NCBI GenBank assembly: GCA_049999725.1
Contig: JBNGIS010005796.1
Span: forward strand, 1 to 20,563
Source of the DNA: Haplomitrium mnioides
Lineage: Eukaryota > Marchantiophyta > Haplomitriopsida > Calobryales
Length of the DNA stretch: 20,563 nucleotides
Direction: 5' to 3'
Under the pieces are notes generated by a model that saw only the letters and a program-made list of their open reading frames with translations, was not told the DNA's origin and did no database searches. Position numbers and translations under genes: made by a program. Positions 1-8,358 of the stretch are shown here, one piece after another (position 1 is the stretch's first letter; each line of letters begins with the position of its first letter).

Positions 1-479
1 TTTATAATAATATGTATATTTTCTAACTTGTAAATACTCTCTATTATGACTTTTTTGTAGCTCACTTTTGTAACTTTGACCGGTTATAACTTCTGATTTA
101 CAAGAGCTTTTTCACTTCTATAAATTTTTACTAGTTACTTGAGAAATATTATATTCCCCTATAAAATATCAGTTTCTAAAAATTTCTAATAAGAACAAAA
201 TTTACTTTGTACTCATATCTACACATATTGAAGAAAACCGATCAAATCTAAGTTTCTCTTAACAACTTCTAAGTCTTCTTCATACTTTATCAAAATGCAT
301 CCCATTCTATGATAAGGGTTTAAGCTCATAAAAACTCGTATAGAACCATCCCATGCCTTCACAGTCCAGAGGAGAAGGAAAGATCACTTGTGTTGATTTG
401 CATATTTCAGCTGACTTGTGAGCAAGTGGTTGAGTGGCAATAGCACAACCTATGAGATGTGAATGAGTTCAGCTGAGCG
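1..479. other. Unassigned AT-rich flank
   Basis: No gene, LTR terminus or primer binding site could be recognised here. The first 300 bases are AT-rich and stop-dense in all frames. From about 360 the base composition becomes more balanced and probably begins the leader or gag N-terminus of the gypsy element that follows. If a 5' LTR of that element exists, it lies to the left of this window or is too diverged to see. Confidence 0.5.
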
Positions 480-1950
480 GAAGTCAACACAAAGCTAGAG
501 GGTGGAAGGTTGCGGTAGGGCATCACTCGTAATGGCATAGTGTTTCAACCTGCAGTAAGAGCAACTAAATAGTTGGTAAGTGACCATACATCGGATGATG
601 AGGAGGCAATTCTTCCTATCACTCATGTACATTCCCGTTATCTTGAGATATGGATAAGATGTATGGGGCTACCAAACGGCCAAGAAGGTTCTCTCGTGTA
701 GCAAACACCATTGATTTGGATGATTTCATCCAAGAGTTTGACACTTGGTGTGATCTGCAAACATTGCGGAATTTCGCTCTCTTTTCACCTTTCATGGCAT
801 GGAAAGATTTGTTTCAGCACTTGGAAGGGCTTCCTATAGATGACTACTATGAATTTAGATAGGCTCATTTGGCTGAGATTGAGGAGTGGAGACAATATTG
901 GTCTCTCAATTATGTCTCCATCACCTATAGTATAAAGGCAAGTGCCCATGTCTCTGTGACCCATACAACATCCTCTAGTGGCACTAGCCATAGTATTGGT
1001 GCTTTAGGGGCAAAAGGAGTTTTCAATACACCTGTTCTAATCAGTGCAGCAAAGAGTGGAGGGGTTCTAGTCTTTAGCCCTATAGTTGATTTTTTTGAGC
1101 TTCTCAAACAAAATTACAAGGGGGTGAAGACGAACAAGATCAAGAGTCTTGAGGAGTTCCAACACAAGACTAGAGAAAGCTTGAGGGAAGCTTATACTAA
1201 GATGAGAAGGCTCATCAATGTCATGAAAGGAGTGACAGAGGCTCAGGCTGTACAATTTTGTATTCCATCTTTGACAAGGATTTGAGGAGGAGAGTGAGAG
1301 ATGCCACCCTTCTTAGGGATTCTGATCCCTTTCTTGCCATTGTGTTTACAGTGTCAGAGCACATAGAGCTTAACCTGGTGAATGAGAGAGTGGCCTTTTG
1401 TAGGATTTCAGAAGGAAGCGCCAAAATTTGTATCTCTAGCCACATCTACATCACAATTTGCGCCATGGAAGGGTCAGAAGGTTGGAGGGCAGTCAGCTTT
1501 GCCATCTTATACAGGTCAGCAGTCAAGTTGTTGAACCTATGGTGGAGATCATATACAAAAGCTACGTCTAGAGGCAAAGAAACCACGAGCAGCGCGTTCT
1601 GGAGATGCAAGTGCAACTGGCCAGCAGAAATGTGACCATTATGGGATTATGGGTCACACCAAGGACTGATGTTTTTCACTTCACTCGGAGCTGCGATGAG
1701 GAGGAGCTTGCATAGGTGAGCAAGGCAGAGGCAGGCAAGGTGGTCGTGGTAGAGGAGCATCACCCGCTAGGAGAGCTGGGGTGGGTGCTCTAGCAACTAC
1801 TGTGGATCATGAGGATGCTAGGATTACACAATTGGAGCAGGAGTTAGCTACCATGACTACAACACAGGTGAGGCCCAACTCTAGAGGTGAAGCCTCTACT
1901 TCATATACAACGGATGGAGATTTAAGTGGTATGGGATTCATGGTGGGATA
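480..1950 (+). pseudogene. Ty3/gypsy gag (capsid and nucleocapsid), broken
   Basis: Gag would form the virus-like particle and bind element RNA. The N-terminal part reads in frame 0 (about 510-647, including GITRNGIVF and a DDEE acidic patch) and then shifts by one base at about 648 into frame 2. The capsid-like stretch is hydrophobic and charged (LDDFIQEFDTW near 715; EEFQHKTRESLREAY near 1151), crosses a frame change at about 1255 and continues with DKDLRRRVRDATL. The C-terminal part has a zinc knuckle (1631-1672), then an RGRGRQGGRGRG basic segment (about 1726-1760) typical of nucleocapsid, then a possible coiled-coil stretch (ITQLEQELATM, about 1822). Stops include TAG at 860, TGA at 1667 and TGA at 1703. 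The true start codon cannot be fixed; the ATG at 650 is internal. The gag assignment is firm because of the knuckle and the position before the protease. Confidence 0.78.
1631..1672 (+). other. Mutated CCHC zinc knuckle of gypsy gag
   Basis: Frame 2 reads C-D-H-Y-G-I-M-G-H-T-K-D-stop-C. The spacing matches CX2CX4HX4C, with the second Cys changed to Tyr (TAT, one G-to-A step from TGT) and a TGA before the last Cys (one C-to-T step from the Arg codon CGA). It would have bound element RNA in the particle. As it stands it cannot coordinate zinc normally. Confidence 0.75.
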
Positions 1951-1962
1951 ACCTACGTTGAT

Positions 1963-2830
1963 GTGTCTGTGGCAATGACCAGAGCGACAGGCAAGGCTAT
2001 TGAGCCTAGGGGAGCAGCAGTGGAGTCAGATCCTCAAAGAGGGGATGCTCACTGGCAGGTAAGACTTCCACATTCATTTGAGTTGACAGATTTGGTGAAG
2101 ACCACGTCCATGAGTCCGACTCAAGCTTCCAAAGAGATGGAGAGATCAGCCAAGGTGGAGGGGAGTGCGTCTTTGGCTATGGAGATAGCCAAGTTAGTGG
2201 TCGAGAAACCATTGTTTTCAACTAGAGATGTGTTGACTGGAAGAGTCACACCAACTGAAGTGTTCAAGTTGGCGGCCACACTATGTGGAGAGACTCAAGG
2301 TGCTACTTCCAGTATAGAAGTGAGATCTATGAGTAGAGCAGTTGATGTAGGTGCCTCTATGTCTCAAGGTGAGACATAGCATGTTGCTGTAGCACGGTCG
2401 ATGGAGTTATCAACCTAACCAGTATTTGAGAGGACAAGATTTAGACCTAGTGTGGTGTCTATTGACAATCAAAGTGGTATCTTACAACTTGTAGGTCCTT
2501 CAAATGTGGTGTATAGGCCAGCCAGTGTATTGTTGGATACAGGTACATAGCCGTTGATGTTAAGCAAGTCAGTTGTAGAGGGGTTGGGATTGAGGCTCGG
2601 AGATGTGGAGATCTACCCTTTCCCCATTCAGAATTCATTGAGAGTACCTTCACCCACACAACATATTACACGTGGAGAGATCGAGCTTAGAGTGCAAGCT
2701 GATCATCCCACATATAGCTCATATGTAAGCACTAATGCCATACATACCAAGGCTGAGTCTTATGATGTTTTGGTGGGGTGTACAGTATTATATCCCATGG
2801 GGTTCACTATTGATTTTTGGGACAAGTTAG
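1963..2830 (+). pseudogene. Ty3/gypsy aspartic protease with N-terminal linker, broken
   Basis: The protease would cut the polyprotein into its parts. Frame 1 is held from 1963 onward. The first 140 residues (1963-2379) are a linker without a motif I can name. The retropepsin active site reads LLDTGT, with the catalytic Asp codon at 2536-2538, directly followed by TAG at 2548, one C-to-T step from Gln. Downstream come MLSKSVVEGLGL and a later SYDVLVGCTVLYPMGF (about 2758-2805), the usual second half of a plant gypsy protease with its conserved L-V-G segment. Stops occur at 2377, about 2416 and 2548. Reading then continues in the same frame into the methyltransferase region. Confidence 0.8.
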
Positions 2831-3231
2831 TGTCCTATTGGTCTGGATGGCGATCTGAAGAGGCACGATTGAGCAAGTTGCCTATCAAATTCGATGGACT
2901 AGCTAGGGGTCCAATTTCACAACCTTTGGCATTATCAACATTTTTTGGGGTTATCACTAAATACTGTGACTTATTGGAGAGGAATGCATATGCGATCTAC
3001 ATTCCTTCTGTTGAGGAGGAGTATTTAGAGGTTGTGAGGCCAGCATCATCATCGTCAAGTGAGGTGCTTCCTGTGAGTGGAAGTAAGGAGAGGTTGTGGA
3101 AGGTACATGCGCCCAGGTTGGTTGAGGATGCTTGGCAGGATTCATTTGCGCTAGGTCATGCACTGGAAGGTTCTATCACATCTGGACTTGTAGATCTTTC
3201 ACCATTAGATACTATGCCAATTTCATGGTAG
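2831..3231 (+). pseudogene. Linker between protease and methyltransferase domains
   Basis: Frame 1 stays open from 2554 to a TAG at 3229 and joins the protease to the methyltransferase. The segment contains an aromatic patch (FWDKLVSYWSGW, about 2815), a serine run (SSSSSEV near 3045) and an acidic C-terminal part. I do not recognise a fold. It may be a spacer or an N-terminal extension of the methyltransferase. Its continuous frame with both neighbours supports a single ancestral polyprotein. Confidence 0.55.
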
Positions 3232-4200
3232 TATCTTGCTGGTATTTGTTTGTTGGAGTTGTTTGGAGGCATAAGTACAAGGTTAGCTATTGTGCTCTAA
3301 GCAAGGATTCTTGTATGGCGGTATTTATATGTGGAGAAGGGTGAGATAGCCCATAGAATTTCCTTGAGGCATGTGGCGCTGATGGTTGAGCAATTTCCAC
3401 GATTGCCTTTAGTTAGTGTAGTGTGAGGTTATCTGCATGCATTGCCGGCCAATATTTTATTGTTGGAGGCGGACCACTTAGCTAGAGTGAGGCATGTTGA
3501 TTTATTGATTGCAAGATGGCCATGTCAAGGCCAATCGAGGGTTGGTTTGGGCCAAGGGTTGCAAGACCCTTACTCAAAATTGTTTTGGAAGATGTTGAGG
3601 ATTCTATGCCATCTCCAACTCCATCAGATATCACTTCCTACATACATCTTGGAGAATGTGCCTATATTGGGAGATAGTTGCCAGTGCCTTGTGGAGAGTG
3701 TTTATCAGGTGCGTTCTTGGATTGGACCTGCCATATTGTTGGATGCCGCACAAGCACAATCACAAGCACATCGACCACTATGATTGTGGTGGACTAACCT
3801 GTTCCCTACTGAGGTGCTGAAGAAAGCTTATAACAGGATTATGAAATCACCAAGTGCCATTGTGGATGATATTTTGGATGTAGGACATCACGCTCATAGG
3901 GTACTTTATACTGACCGCCCACCATTGGCGTTAGTCAACGTGGTAGGTCAACCTCGTGGAGCATTGCCCACACTGGTGAGTCATCCTACGTCTTATACAT
4001 TTCGAGCAGGAGGCTCTGGTCTTATTTGAGATGCAACCTTGCGGAAGCTAATGGAGCCCAATGCCAATGAGAGAGAGAGAGGGCAATGGGGTTCTCCACT
4101 AGTACCATTGTTGTTGCATCTGTCGTTGAGATTGAGTGACACCATGTGCTAGGACAAGCCATGGATTTGAATTGTCTTACATGGATTGTGAGTTTGGGGG
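3232..4200 (+). pseudogene. DNA (cytosine-5)-methyltransferase domain inside the gypsy polyprotein, broken
   Basis: This family transfers a methyl group from S-adenosylmethionine to C5 of cytosine in DNA. Frame 1 shows motif I as LELFGGIS (3256-3276), where family members usually have F-x-G-x-G, so the last Gly is now Ser. Next come a motif II-like YLYVEKGE (about 3319), motif IV ARWPCQGQSR with the catalytic Cys codon at 3523-3525, motif VI ENVP (3652-3663), and a motif VIII-like AHRP followed by WWTNL. The segment GQPRGALPTLVS lies near 3949. After a frame change in a GA run, frame 0 shows motif IX-like ERERAMGF and motif X LGQAMD (about 4149-4166). The motif order is canonical, 42 residues separate the motif IV Cys from the motif VI Glu, and the total of about 320 residues matches small C5 methyltransferases. 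Stops lie at 3229, 3298, 3424, 3781, 4027 and 4137. The catalytic Cys and ENV survive, but the gene is dead. Confidence 0.87.
4069..4083 (+). repeat. GA microsatellite causing a frameshift in the methyltransferase
   Basis: A (GA)6 run followed by GGG encodes the ERER part of motif IX. The frame used upstream (frame 1) fails just after it and the match resumes in frame 0 as RAMGF, so slippage here has broken the reading frame. Confidence 0.75.
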
Positions 4201-4590
4201 TAGCTAAGCAGTGCAAAATGCGATCTTCTAGGATGACCAACTCACCGGTAGTCAGCATGCAGCCTTCTGGGGCAGTCAAGGCTATTGCTGGGAGTGTAGT
4301 ATCAAGCACTACAAAGGCTATGTTAGGGTTGATCCACACATTTGAGGTTGTAGCAAGTCATTTTTCTGACGATCAGATTTCAGCCCAATGGAGTGATAGT
4401 TCAGCGGATCACAATTCAAGTCTGACTCCACCACATGACATTTCAGCCAGTCATATTTCAGCAAGCCAGATGTGAAGCAAGAAGATCACATGACTCTTGT
4501 GGAAAAATGGGTGCTACTAGTTGGACCGTAGTTGACAAGAGGTCAGAGTGCAGAGGTGCATCAGTTCTCTTTGGTTATTCACATTGTTTT
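4201..4590 (+). pseudogene. Linker between methyltransferase and reverse transcriptase
   Basis: Frame 0 stays open to 4475 after the methyltransferase motif X region. Frame 1 opens at 4435 and continues into the reverse transcriptase, so a frame change falls in the overlap. The residues are mostly Ser, Ala, Val and Thr with no motif I can name. A short imperfect repeat of FQPVIFQQ/ISASHISASQ type (about 4435-4470) is visible in overlapping frames. It is probably a flexible spacer in the ancestral polyprotein. Confidence 0.45.
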
Positions 4591-5420
4591 TCTTTTAGCA
4601 TGAAGGATCTGGGGACCTTGAGAGGACCAGACATCCACATTGAGTTGGCAAGTGATGCGCCTATTTTTCGACGTCCATACTGTTATAGTGTGGTGGAGAG
4701 AGGGTTGATTCAGCCCCGGACACAAGATTTGTTGGAGACTGGCTTGGTGGTGATGTCATTTGAAGAATATGCATTTACCACAATGATGTCGGTCAAGAAA
4801 GATGTGCATGGGAACTACACCGACAGGAGGATGTGTGGTGATTATCATCCTATCAATTGGCAAACCAAGTCTGACAGGTATGCTATGCCTACACTTGAGA
4901 AGATCTTTGATGTAGTTAGGCATGCTAAGATCTTTAGCTCATTGGATTTGAGAGCAGGGCACCATCAACTGCCATTGAGGAAAGAGGACAAGGCCAAAAC
5001 AATGTTTTGTAGTATTGATGCACATGGCAAGGATCAGCTATATTAGTGGTTGTTCTTACCATTTGGGTTGAAGAATGCACCAGTTGAATTCTAGAGGGTG
5101 ATGGACAGAGTTCTTGCAGGTTTGGACTTTGTCAAGTGCTATATCGACAATATTATGGTTTATTTGGCACATGTGGACGAGCATCGGAGGCATCTACAAG
5201 TGGTGTTCAACAAGCTCAAATACCACGAGTTGAAGCTACATCCAGGAAAGTGCAAATTCTTCCACGACCAGATTGAGTATTTGGGAGACACTTTATATCC
5301 AAGAGGATTGGGTATGTAGCAAACTAAGGTGAGTGCCATTGCTTTAATTCCACAACTCGCTAATGTGAGCAAAGTCCATGCATTTTTTGGATTGGCTGGT
5401 TACTATAGGAGATATATGAA
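4591..5420 (+). pseudogene. Ty3/gypsy reverse transcriptase, broken
   Basis: The enzyme would copy element RNA into DNA. Frame 1 shows FRRPY (about 4666), DRRMCGDYHPIN (about 4822), YAMPTLEKIFD, and motif A SSLDLRAGHHQL with its catalytic Asp codon at 4945-4947. Motif B follows as LPFGLKNAP (5056-5082). The catalytic box reads YIDN at 5140-5151 where YxDD is required, so the second Asp has become Asn (AAT), one G-to-A step from GAT. Then come KLHPGKCKFF, IEYLG, and the connection segment VHAFFGLAGYYRRYMKGFS (about 5374). Stops are TAG at 5044, 5092 and 5317; at 5092 it falls where a Gln is expected after Phe. With YIDN and three stops it cannot be active. Confidence 0.93.
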
Positions 5421-5965
5421 AGGCTTCAGCCGAATTGCCAAGCCCTTAACCATGCTCACCAAGCTAGATCAAGAATGGATTTGGGGTGAAGACCAGGAGA
5501 GAGCCTTTCAGGATTTGAAAAGTAGATTGACTTTTGCACTTGTTTTGAGGCAACCTCTTGTAGGGAGACTGTTTCAGCTCCATACAGTTTGGAGTAGAGC
5601 AGGGCTGATAGTGGTGCTGACCTAGAAGCATGAGAAGGGAGAAGAGTTTGTGGTAGCCTTTGCAAGAAGATTGAATAACTTGGCTAAAGCTAAGTATAGT
5701 TCTTATGAGGGAGAGTGTTTGGCAACAATGTGGGCTATTGCACACTATCATTGTTATTTTTTTGGTACTTTGTTCACTTTAGTTATAGATAATCAACCCC
5801 TCAAATGGTTGATGAAATCTGATAAACTCACAAGCAAGCTTACTAAGTGGGCATTTTTGTTGCAGGAGTACGACTTCCAGGTGGTTCATAGGCATGGTAC
5901 AACCAACTTGGATGCAAATAGATTGAGCCGTAATCCATCCACAAGCCAGTAGGATGAGACTGGTG
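5421..5965 (+). pseudogene. Ty3/gypsy RNase H, broken
   Basis: RNase H would degrade the RNA strand of the RNA-DNA hybrid during reverse transcription. Frame 1 continues from the RT connection (IAKPLTMLTKLDQEWIWG) into FQLHTVWSRAG, where the first catalytic Asp, normally in an H-T-D motif, is Val (codon 5587-5589). The Glu of YEGECLA (5713-5715) and the Asp of LVIDNQPLKWL (5788-5790) are kept. The usual C-terminal end appears as TNLDANRLSRNP, with Asn where a second Asp is normal. Stops are TAG at 5623 and 5950. The domain is clear by sequence but inactive. Confidence 0.88.
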
Positions 5966-6305
5966 TGCATTGGGATGAGGAGTTTGATGAGAAGATGGTG
6001 TTAGGTTTGCATACATCTACCTTTCTTTCTTGGATGATAGCTTGGAGTGGATTGGTGGCTAACCTTGATGATAGAGTGGTTGTTGAGACCTCAACAGGGG
6101 ATGGATATGAGTATTCTAACTTGGATCAAGATATTCACAATGATGGGCATGTGGTAGAGTATCTACGCACAAGTTTTTTGAGTGGACAACTTGATGCAAA
6201 GGAGAAAGATAGAGTGTAGCAGCAAGCCAAGAGGTTCTGGTGGGAAGAGGCTCAGATTTTGGGTGTCTGGATGGATGGGAAGGTACGTGTTGTGGCTAAG
6301 CCAAT
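5966..6305 (+). pseudogene. RNase H to integrase connector of the gypsy element
   Basis: Frame 1 runs on from the RNase H end through an acidic, aromatic segment (HWDEEFDEKMV; GDGYEYSNLDQDIH), then LDAKEKDRV with TAG at 6217, then QQAKRFWWEEAQILGVW. This last part resembles the tether that precedes the integrase zinc finger in gypsy elements. A frame change to frame 0 occurs near 6300. Confidence 0.65.
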
Positions 6306-7115
6306 GCAGGTCTTGCACTGGTGCTCCATGCCGACGAGGAGTTGGGACATTTTGGAGTGAAGCACACCTATTGTTTATTACAGACACATTATTGGTGGAG
6401 GGGCATAAACACTGATATGTAGCCGTGGGTAGCCAAGTGTGTGTTGTGTGATCGAGTTTGAGCATTGTTTAATGCTCCCACTCCTTAGTTGCAGCCACTA
6501 CCGATCATGGGTTTGGGATATCATTGGAGTTTGGATTTTGCAGGTCCTTTGCCTTTGACCCAACGGCACAATCGATATGTGTTAGTGATGGTGGAGCATT
6601 TCTCCAAGTGGATTGAGTTGGTAGCCTTGCCAGACAAGACCAATGGAGGAGTGGCTATCACTTTCTTGGACCGAGTTCTCAGTTATTTTAGAGCACCTGC
6701 CAAACTGTTAGAAGATTAGGGTACATAATTTCAAGGTGAGTTTGAAGTTTTGTGTGAGCAAGCTCTCATTGATCACCGCCTATATCTAGAGATCATCTTG
6801 AGGAAGATGGGTTGGCTGAGCGAGTAGCTTAGACGGTGAAGAGAGCATTGTGCAAGTATGGCTTATAAGTTGGTCACCATAGGGATTGGGATCTCCAGTT
6901 ACAATGGCTTGCGATGGGTTACAAATTCAGTAAGCAAGCATTTTTTTCACTTTATTTTCTATTGTATAGGAGGGAACCTAATTTACCCTCCTCTATTCGA
7001 CGTGATGTTACCATGGTTGTGGATCTGGATGATCCAAATGTTTGGGTGCAGGTGTGTTCAGATAGAGCCTGGGTGTTTGAGAGAGTCATGCTCATGGTGT
7101 TTTTAGAAATCTTCA
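6306..7115 (+). pseudogene. Ty3/gypsy integrase, broken and truncated
   Basis: Integrase would insert the cDNA into host DNA. Frame 0 shows the zinc domain: His at 6327, GHFG with His at 6348, and a CVLC pair at 6438 and 6447. The core follows with SLDFAGP (catalytic Asp 6534-6536), NRYVLVMVEHFSKWIEL, and LLED (second Asp 6714-6716). A TAG at 6717 follows immediately, then TAA at 6726. A frame change near 6780 leads to frame 2, where DGLAERV carries the catalytic Glu (6818-6820), giving the expected spacing of about 35 residues. GYKFSKQ, REPNLPSSIRRDV and VDLDDPNVWVQV follow before similarity is lost near 7115. No C-terminal GPY/F module or chromodomain is seen. Confidence 0.88.
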
Positions 7116-7944
7116 ATGTACTTATATATGTTGTGTCAACTCCTATAATTGCACTCAAGCTATTTTAAAGTCATGTATAGCTTGGAATTGTTGGAGAAAT
7201 TCTCATTTTAGTGTACTCTAAGAAAGTAATTGCCTTTTGCTATTTTGAAGTCGCTCCCAAGTTCGTAGTCATATTGAAGCAGTGTTCAAGAATATAATCA
7301 AACAAAGAGAACTTGATTTATATCTAACGCTAATGGAAAATAGAACATGTGCACTTCCATTCAATAAATCTAGCCTTCAGAAACACTCATATCTTGCAGT
7401 TGTAGTAGGATTCCACCTTGCAAGCCTTGTCATCCTGTGTAGTAGTGTATCTTGATTGACTTCCATATGTGGCTATTGACTTGCCCAAAGTTGCACAATT
7501 TGATTCAATAACAAGTTATTCTCCTCTTTCCTTATGGTCAAAGAGGCTTCTATTGCTTAGAACCTTCATATCATTCATTGCAGTTGTTGCTTATGTTTTG
7601 CAAGTTCCAATTCTACAACCTCGTGCTCAACATTTCTCATTATATAATGCTTGGAACACTCTATCCAAATCAACAATCTCAAGAGTGTAATACAAAATAA
7701 AGATTATGCAACTTTAAGCTTCAGCATAAGTGACAACAAGGTAAAGGAATGATAGACCACACTCTATTTCTTAATGTATAGAATCAAAACCAAAATAGAA
7801 GACCAATCATTTCCTGAATATATGCTTATCTGTATGCTGCATTTGGAAACTAAAAGGATTAACAAGTGGAAATCTAAGTACAATAAAAATCTCTCTATCC
7901 ATCTCAATCTATTCATAGATTTTTAAACATGCAAGAAAAACCTT
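7116..7944 (-). other. Unassigned; probably leader or internal remnant of a - strand LTR element
   Basis: This stretch lies between the broken end of the gypsy integrase and the primer binding site of a - strand LTR. On the - strand it is what would follow that primer binding site. I could not recognise gag or any other conserved protein in it on either strand; short open frames such as 7469-7690 (+) have no recognisable motifs. It may be decayed leader sequence or unrelated filler. Confidence 0.35.
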
Positions 7945-7956
7945 GCTCTAATACCA
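7945..7956 (-). other. Primer binding site (tRNA-iMet type) of a - strand LTR retrotransposon
   Basis: Read on the - strand these 12 bases are TGGTATTAGAGC, one base different from the plant initiator-Met primer binding site TGGTATCAGAGC. The site sits one base beyond an LTR end reading TTTTTACA. This fixes the orientation: the LTR lies to the right, the internal region to the left. Confidence 0.8.
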
Positions 7957-8112
7957 TTGTAAAAACTCTCGGCTAACTAGTTGCACATCAACATACACTT
8001 GTACAAGGAAGATGAACTCAATGAAAAAGGAGAAGAAAAGAAATAGGAGAGATAGAGATTTCATATAAGTCTTTCCAAACTCCTGAATAAGAGAGAGGGG
8101 CTAGGGCGTCTC

Positions 8113-8120
8113 TATTTATA
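8113..8120 (-). promoter_or_regulatory. TATA box of the - strand LTR promoter
   Basis: The - strand reads GTATAAATAGAGACGCCC, a strong plant-type TATA context. Transcription would start roughly 25-35 bases to the left, near 8080-8090, and run toward the primer binding site at 7956. Confidence 0.65.
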
Positions 8121-8190
8121 CTTCAATTACAAGACTTTTCTAAGAAGTCAACTTAGTCTTTAGAAACCTTCCTTAGTCTCTTACTAGACC

Positions 8191-8358
8191 TTCTAGAATC
8201 TTCTATTCTTTCAACACTTTCTAGAAGCTTTTATTCTAGAATCTTCTTCCATCGTCTAGAAACTTCTCTAAGTTTCTCATACCTTGAAAAGGCTTCTCTA
8301 AGCTACTTCTTCTCCTATCTTTCACAAGCTTCTTTAAGCTTCTTCTTCTAGATACTTC
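8191..8358 (-). promoter_or_regulatory. Array of heat-shock elements in the - strand LTR
   Basis: Heat-shock factor binds alternating GAA and TTC units separated by two bases. Perfect three-unit sites TTCnnGAAnnTTC occur at 8191-8203 and 8234-8246. One-mismatch sites occur at 8219-8231, 8254-8266 and 8346-8358. All lie 70-245 bases upstream of the TATA box on the - strand, the right place for an enhancer. The sites are near-palindromic, so strand is assigned from the promoter. The local sequence is a low-complexity CTTCTAGAA-rich tract, so some matches could come from simple-repeat drift. Confidence 0.62.

Larger units (their letters stand above)
480..7115 (+). mobile_element. Degenerate Ty3/gypsy retrotransposon carrying a DNA methyltransferase domain (internal region)
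   Basis: The polyprotein order is gag with a CCHC knuckle, aspartic protease, C5 cytosine methyltransferase, reverse transcriptase, RNase H, integrase. Integrase after RNase H is the Ty3/gypsy (Metaviridae) order. Reading runs mostly in frame 2 (gag), frame 1 (about 1960-4080), frame 0 to about 4475, frame 1 (4435-6300), frame 0 (6306-6780) and frame 2 to about 7110, so several indels separate the parts. Stops interrupt every domain. No LTRs were found, and recognisable coding stops at about 7115 within the integrase C-terminal region, so the element is truncated on the right. No chromodomain is visible. The methyltransferase between protease and reverse transcriptase is a non-standard domain for plant gypsy elements. 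Confidence 0.88.

Noticed and set aside
1-370. A 5' LTR for the gypsy element
   Set aside because: No TG...CA boundary, primer binding site or repeated copy could be found, so the claim would be unsupported.
650-652. ATG at 650 as the gypsy gag start
   Set aside because: Gag-like coding continues upstream in frame 0 (VHSRYLE just before 648), joined by a one-base frame change, so this ATG is internal.
7000-7170. Chromodomain at the gypsy integrase C-terminus
   Set aside because: The readable integrase ends before any chromodomain-like aromatic cage or GPY/F module; nothing supports calling one.
8281-8345. Further heat-shock elements in the AAGCTTCTTTAAGCTTC stretch
   Set aside because: The GAA and TTC units are not at the required two-base spacing; this is simple CTTCT-rich sequence.
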